From: Branchiostoma floridae
Taxonomy: Eukaryota > Chordata > Leptocardii > Amphioxiformes > Branchiostomatidae
Length of the DNA: 59,797 bases
Direction of reading: 5' to 3'
Assembly: GCF_000003815.2 (NCBI RefSeq)
Contig: NC_049985.1
Span: 23,891,497-23,951,293 of the forward strand
The notes beneath the pieces were generated by a model that was given only the letters and a program-made list of their open reading frames with translations, did not search any database and had not been told where the DNA came from. Below, one piece after another: positions 57,673 to 59,797 of this stretch. The position numbers and the translations under genes are program-made. Within the stretch, counting starts at the first letter, position 1; each line of letters opens with the position of its first letter.

Positions 57673-59762
57673 CTGATGGGAACCTGTCGTGTGTCTCCTG
57701 CAGCAGCTGCAGCCCGATCATGTAGTCCTCTGTCTGCAGCAGCGTGCTGACTGCCTGTCCCAGCTGCAGGGCTGGCGGCTGGTTGTTGTACGGCCGTGTC
57801 AGGGACCGGGCCAGCTCCAGGGACGGGCACGTCTGCAGCACTTGTTCCCAGTCAGCTGCAAGAGTCAGGTCAGAGCCATGTATTGTCTGGATTACTAGCA
57901 TGTAAAACAATGATATGCCAGATGGAAAAGTAAGATGGCTCACTACCTAGGGCCTTGGGTAGCTCGAGATGAAAAGGAAACTGGAGTTTATCAAACATCT
58001 GCTGGAAAGTGCCCTTTGATTATTTTACAGGATTTTATCTCCAACATCTTGTAAGAAACTGTCTCTGGTGCCATTTGATGCCAATGCCCTGATATTTCTT
58101 AATTCAAGTATGGAGATGCCAACAAAGCTAATGATAAATCCTGTCAAACAGGCCACTGTAACTTACATGACTGTGTAATTTAGCAAAGGAGGGAAAGAGT
58201 CATATGTATTTCATAAAAGCAAATGACGTCCTACACACCTGTATGGAAAGTCCCAGTGCCGTGTGCATACTCCACCATGTTGTACACCTTGCCTTGGCGG
58301 CACATACAGACAGCTGCCTGCCTGTGTGCCTGTATGGCTGTGAACACCGCTTGTGCAAGGGCCAGGCACACCGGGCCGCTCAGGGGGTTCTGGTCAGCAT
58401 ACTCGCACAGGGCATTGGCTATTTCCTCAGTCAGTAGCAAGCTGTGGACAAATGACGGTCATACGTTTGTACATTTACAAAATGAATAGGGCATGTGTCT
58501 CTTTAACTTGAAGAGGTATCTTGTTTCATGCTATGCTCCTTTGAAATGAATTTGTAATGCAGCTGAGTCTGTGACACTACAGTAAAAATTGTACAGCTGT
58601 AAAAGTCCAGCGTCCTGTTCATGTTACCTGTTCTGTGCTATCCAGTGAGTGACCAGGTCCAGTCTGTGCTGAGACAGTGCACACCTGACACACTCCAGAC
58701 ACACCTCTGGGCTGGGTAGGTGAGACAAGGCCGACACGGAGGACATCAGAGCCTCACAGTATGCCAGTAAGGCTTCAGTCCCTACATCTGGAGGGAGGAA
58801 CATTTAATGCAGATAAGAACATTTTAAAGTACAAATGTAATGTCATATGCTTTATTCTAACAGCTATAAATAGTCCAAACGGTCCAAAGTGGTAGGATAA
58901 ACTTTACATTGTACCTGCAATTCCAACTCTTCAATGAGCAATTTTGAAATGAAAAAGATTGTTGGGCTGATTCCAAGACTGACAAACATGAATGAAAATG
59001 TTTACATGAAGGTTCATTTATTTACCTTTGAACTTGGCCATAGTTTCAGGTGTTCTGAGAATGCCCTTGGGACTGTTCGCAGCATGGATGGCAGCATCCT
59101 GGTAACACTCCTCATCAAACAGCTCGTGGAACTTGTCAATATACTCCAGCAGCATCTCGGCCTCCTTCTCCTTGTTGGGGTCATCGTCCTCAAAAGAGAA
59201 GGGCGTGTCACGCTGACCTGACACACCTGGAGTAACATTTTAGGGTTGGTTAACAAAAGGTGGCATCAGTGTTACGCTAGTGGACATGCGATCAAAAAGT
59301 CATCAGTTCAATTCCAGGCATTACTAGCTGGTTGTAGTGTCCTTGGGAAAGGCTCAACATGGCAGTCATCAGTCCGTCCAGGTGTAAATGGGTATCTGAT
59401 TTTGGTTAGGGAGTTCAGAAGTTACATATGATTTAGATCCACCCTCTGATACCTGCCCAAGACTCGTGGATTAACATTCCACTGCCCCCATGGCCTCAAG
59501 AATAAGTATACGTTCCATATGCATTTCAAGTAACGCAGAAGAACAAGGAAAGCTTGGTTTTGACAGCTTTTTCACATGTCATTCCTAGTAACACATTAAG
59601 TAGATGGACTTCTCACCTCTAAAAGCAAATCCCATGGACTGTGTGGTGAGTGCCATAGTGATCAGGTCACTCAGGCTGTGGCTCTCAGGGGGGTTCTCTT
59701 TGTAGACTCCAGCAACTTCCACAGCCACCTTCAGCTTCTGACACCTGTGGCAATTCAGAGCA
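57673..59762 (-). CDS. CLHC1: CLHC1-like protein, clathrin heavy-chain linker region (partial, 5 exons visible)
   Basis: Exons on the minus strand: 59762-59617, 59226-59026, 58781-58628, 58441-58239, 57855-57673; phases 1, 1, 2, 1 join correctly and the last leaves in phase 1. The product runs through LLEYIDKFHELFDEECYQDA, then AANSPKGILRTPETMAKFKG, which closely resembles the clathrin heavy-chain linker/ankle phrase AANAPKGILRTPDT, then helical repeats (GTEALLAYCEALMSS, CLECVRCALSQHRLDLVTHW, ADWEQVLQTCP). It is not clathrin itself: the flanks differ and have no beta-propeller. CLHC1 is a small, poorly studied protein with this domain. The exon at 59226 has a second acceptor 9 nt downstream, so +/-3 residues are possible. 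Exons before 59762 and after 57673 are outside or in gaps. Confidence 0.75.
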
Positions 59763-59797
59763 CTGTAGTGGAAAATATGTTGGCTCAATGGAACTAA

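Overview
This is an animal nuclear genome window: many short coding exons with GT/AG junctions, long repeat-filled introns, transposon remnants, microsatellites and four assembly gaps (41341-41728, 47315-47441, 54751-55374, 56767-57410). The gene content and repeats best fit an invertebrate deuterostome, most likely a cephalochordate (amphioxus, Branchiostoma). That assignment is inference and rests on no search.

Layout. (1) 1-6.0 kb: first coding exon, minus strand, of a protein with a long acidic tyrosine-motif tail, inside the left half of a ~5 kb segmental duplication. (2) 6.3-7.2 kb: a 41-bp satellite. (3) 7.9-21.4 kb: two catechol O-methyltransferase (COMT) family genes arranged head to head. 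Gene A (minus) keeps the COMT active-site residues; gene B (plus) has Val-Glu where COMT has the Trp-Lys pair that includes the general base. (4) 22.4-24.0 kb: a satellite-like array interrupted by a piggyBac-type MITE. (5) 24.2-38.0 kb, minus: a four-exon gene I reconstructed by phase matching: tyrosine-motif tail, one transmembrane segment, a small linker exon, then a six-bladed NHL propeller with many N-glycosylation sequons. This is a predicted type II membrane protein with an extracellular NHL propeller, and the most interesting item here. Its first exon is the right half of the segmental duplication and lacks the 54 N-terminal codons present in the left copy. (6) 40.65-43.13 kb: a 5'-truncated non-LTR retrotransposon. 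(7) 43.6-54.3 kb, plus: 21 exons encoding the C-terminal ~900 residues of an LRRC9 orthologue; its N-terminal half is not in the window upstream. (8) 55.7 kb to the right edge, minus: the clathrin-linker part of a CLHC1-like gene, convergent with LRRC9.

There is no sign that these genes form a pathway; they are neighbours. The COMT genes would act on small aromatic substrates, LRRC9 is an LRR scaffold, and CLHC1 carries a clathrin heavy-chain linker-like segment. Much of the non-coding space is transposon-derived: at least six MITE-like families with visible terminal inverted repeats, three non-LTR fragments, a 2.3-kb CTGT-rich array and one interspersed family present four times. All exon coordinates were derived by eye from reading frames, splice consensus and intron phase.
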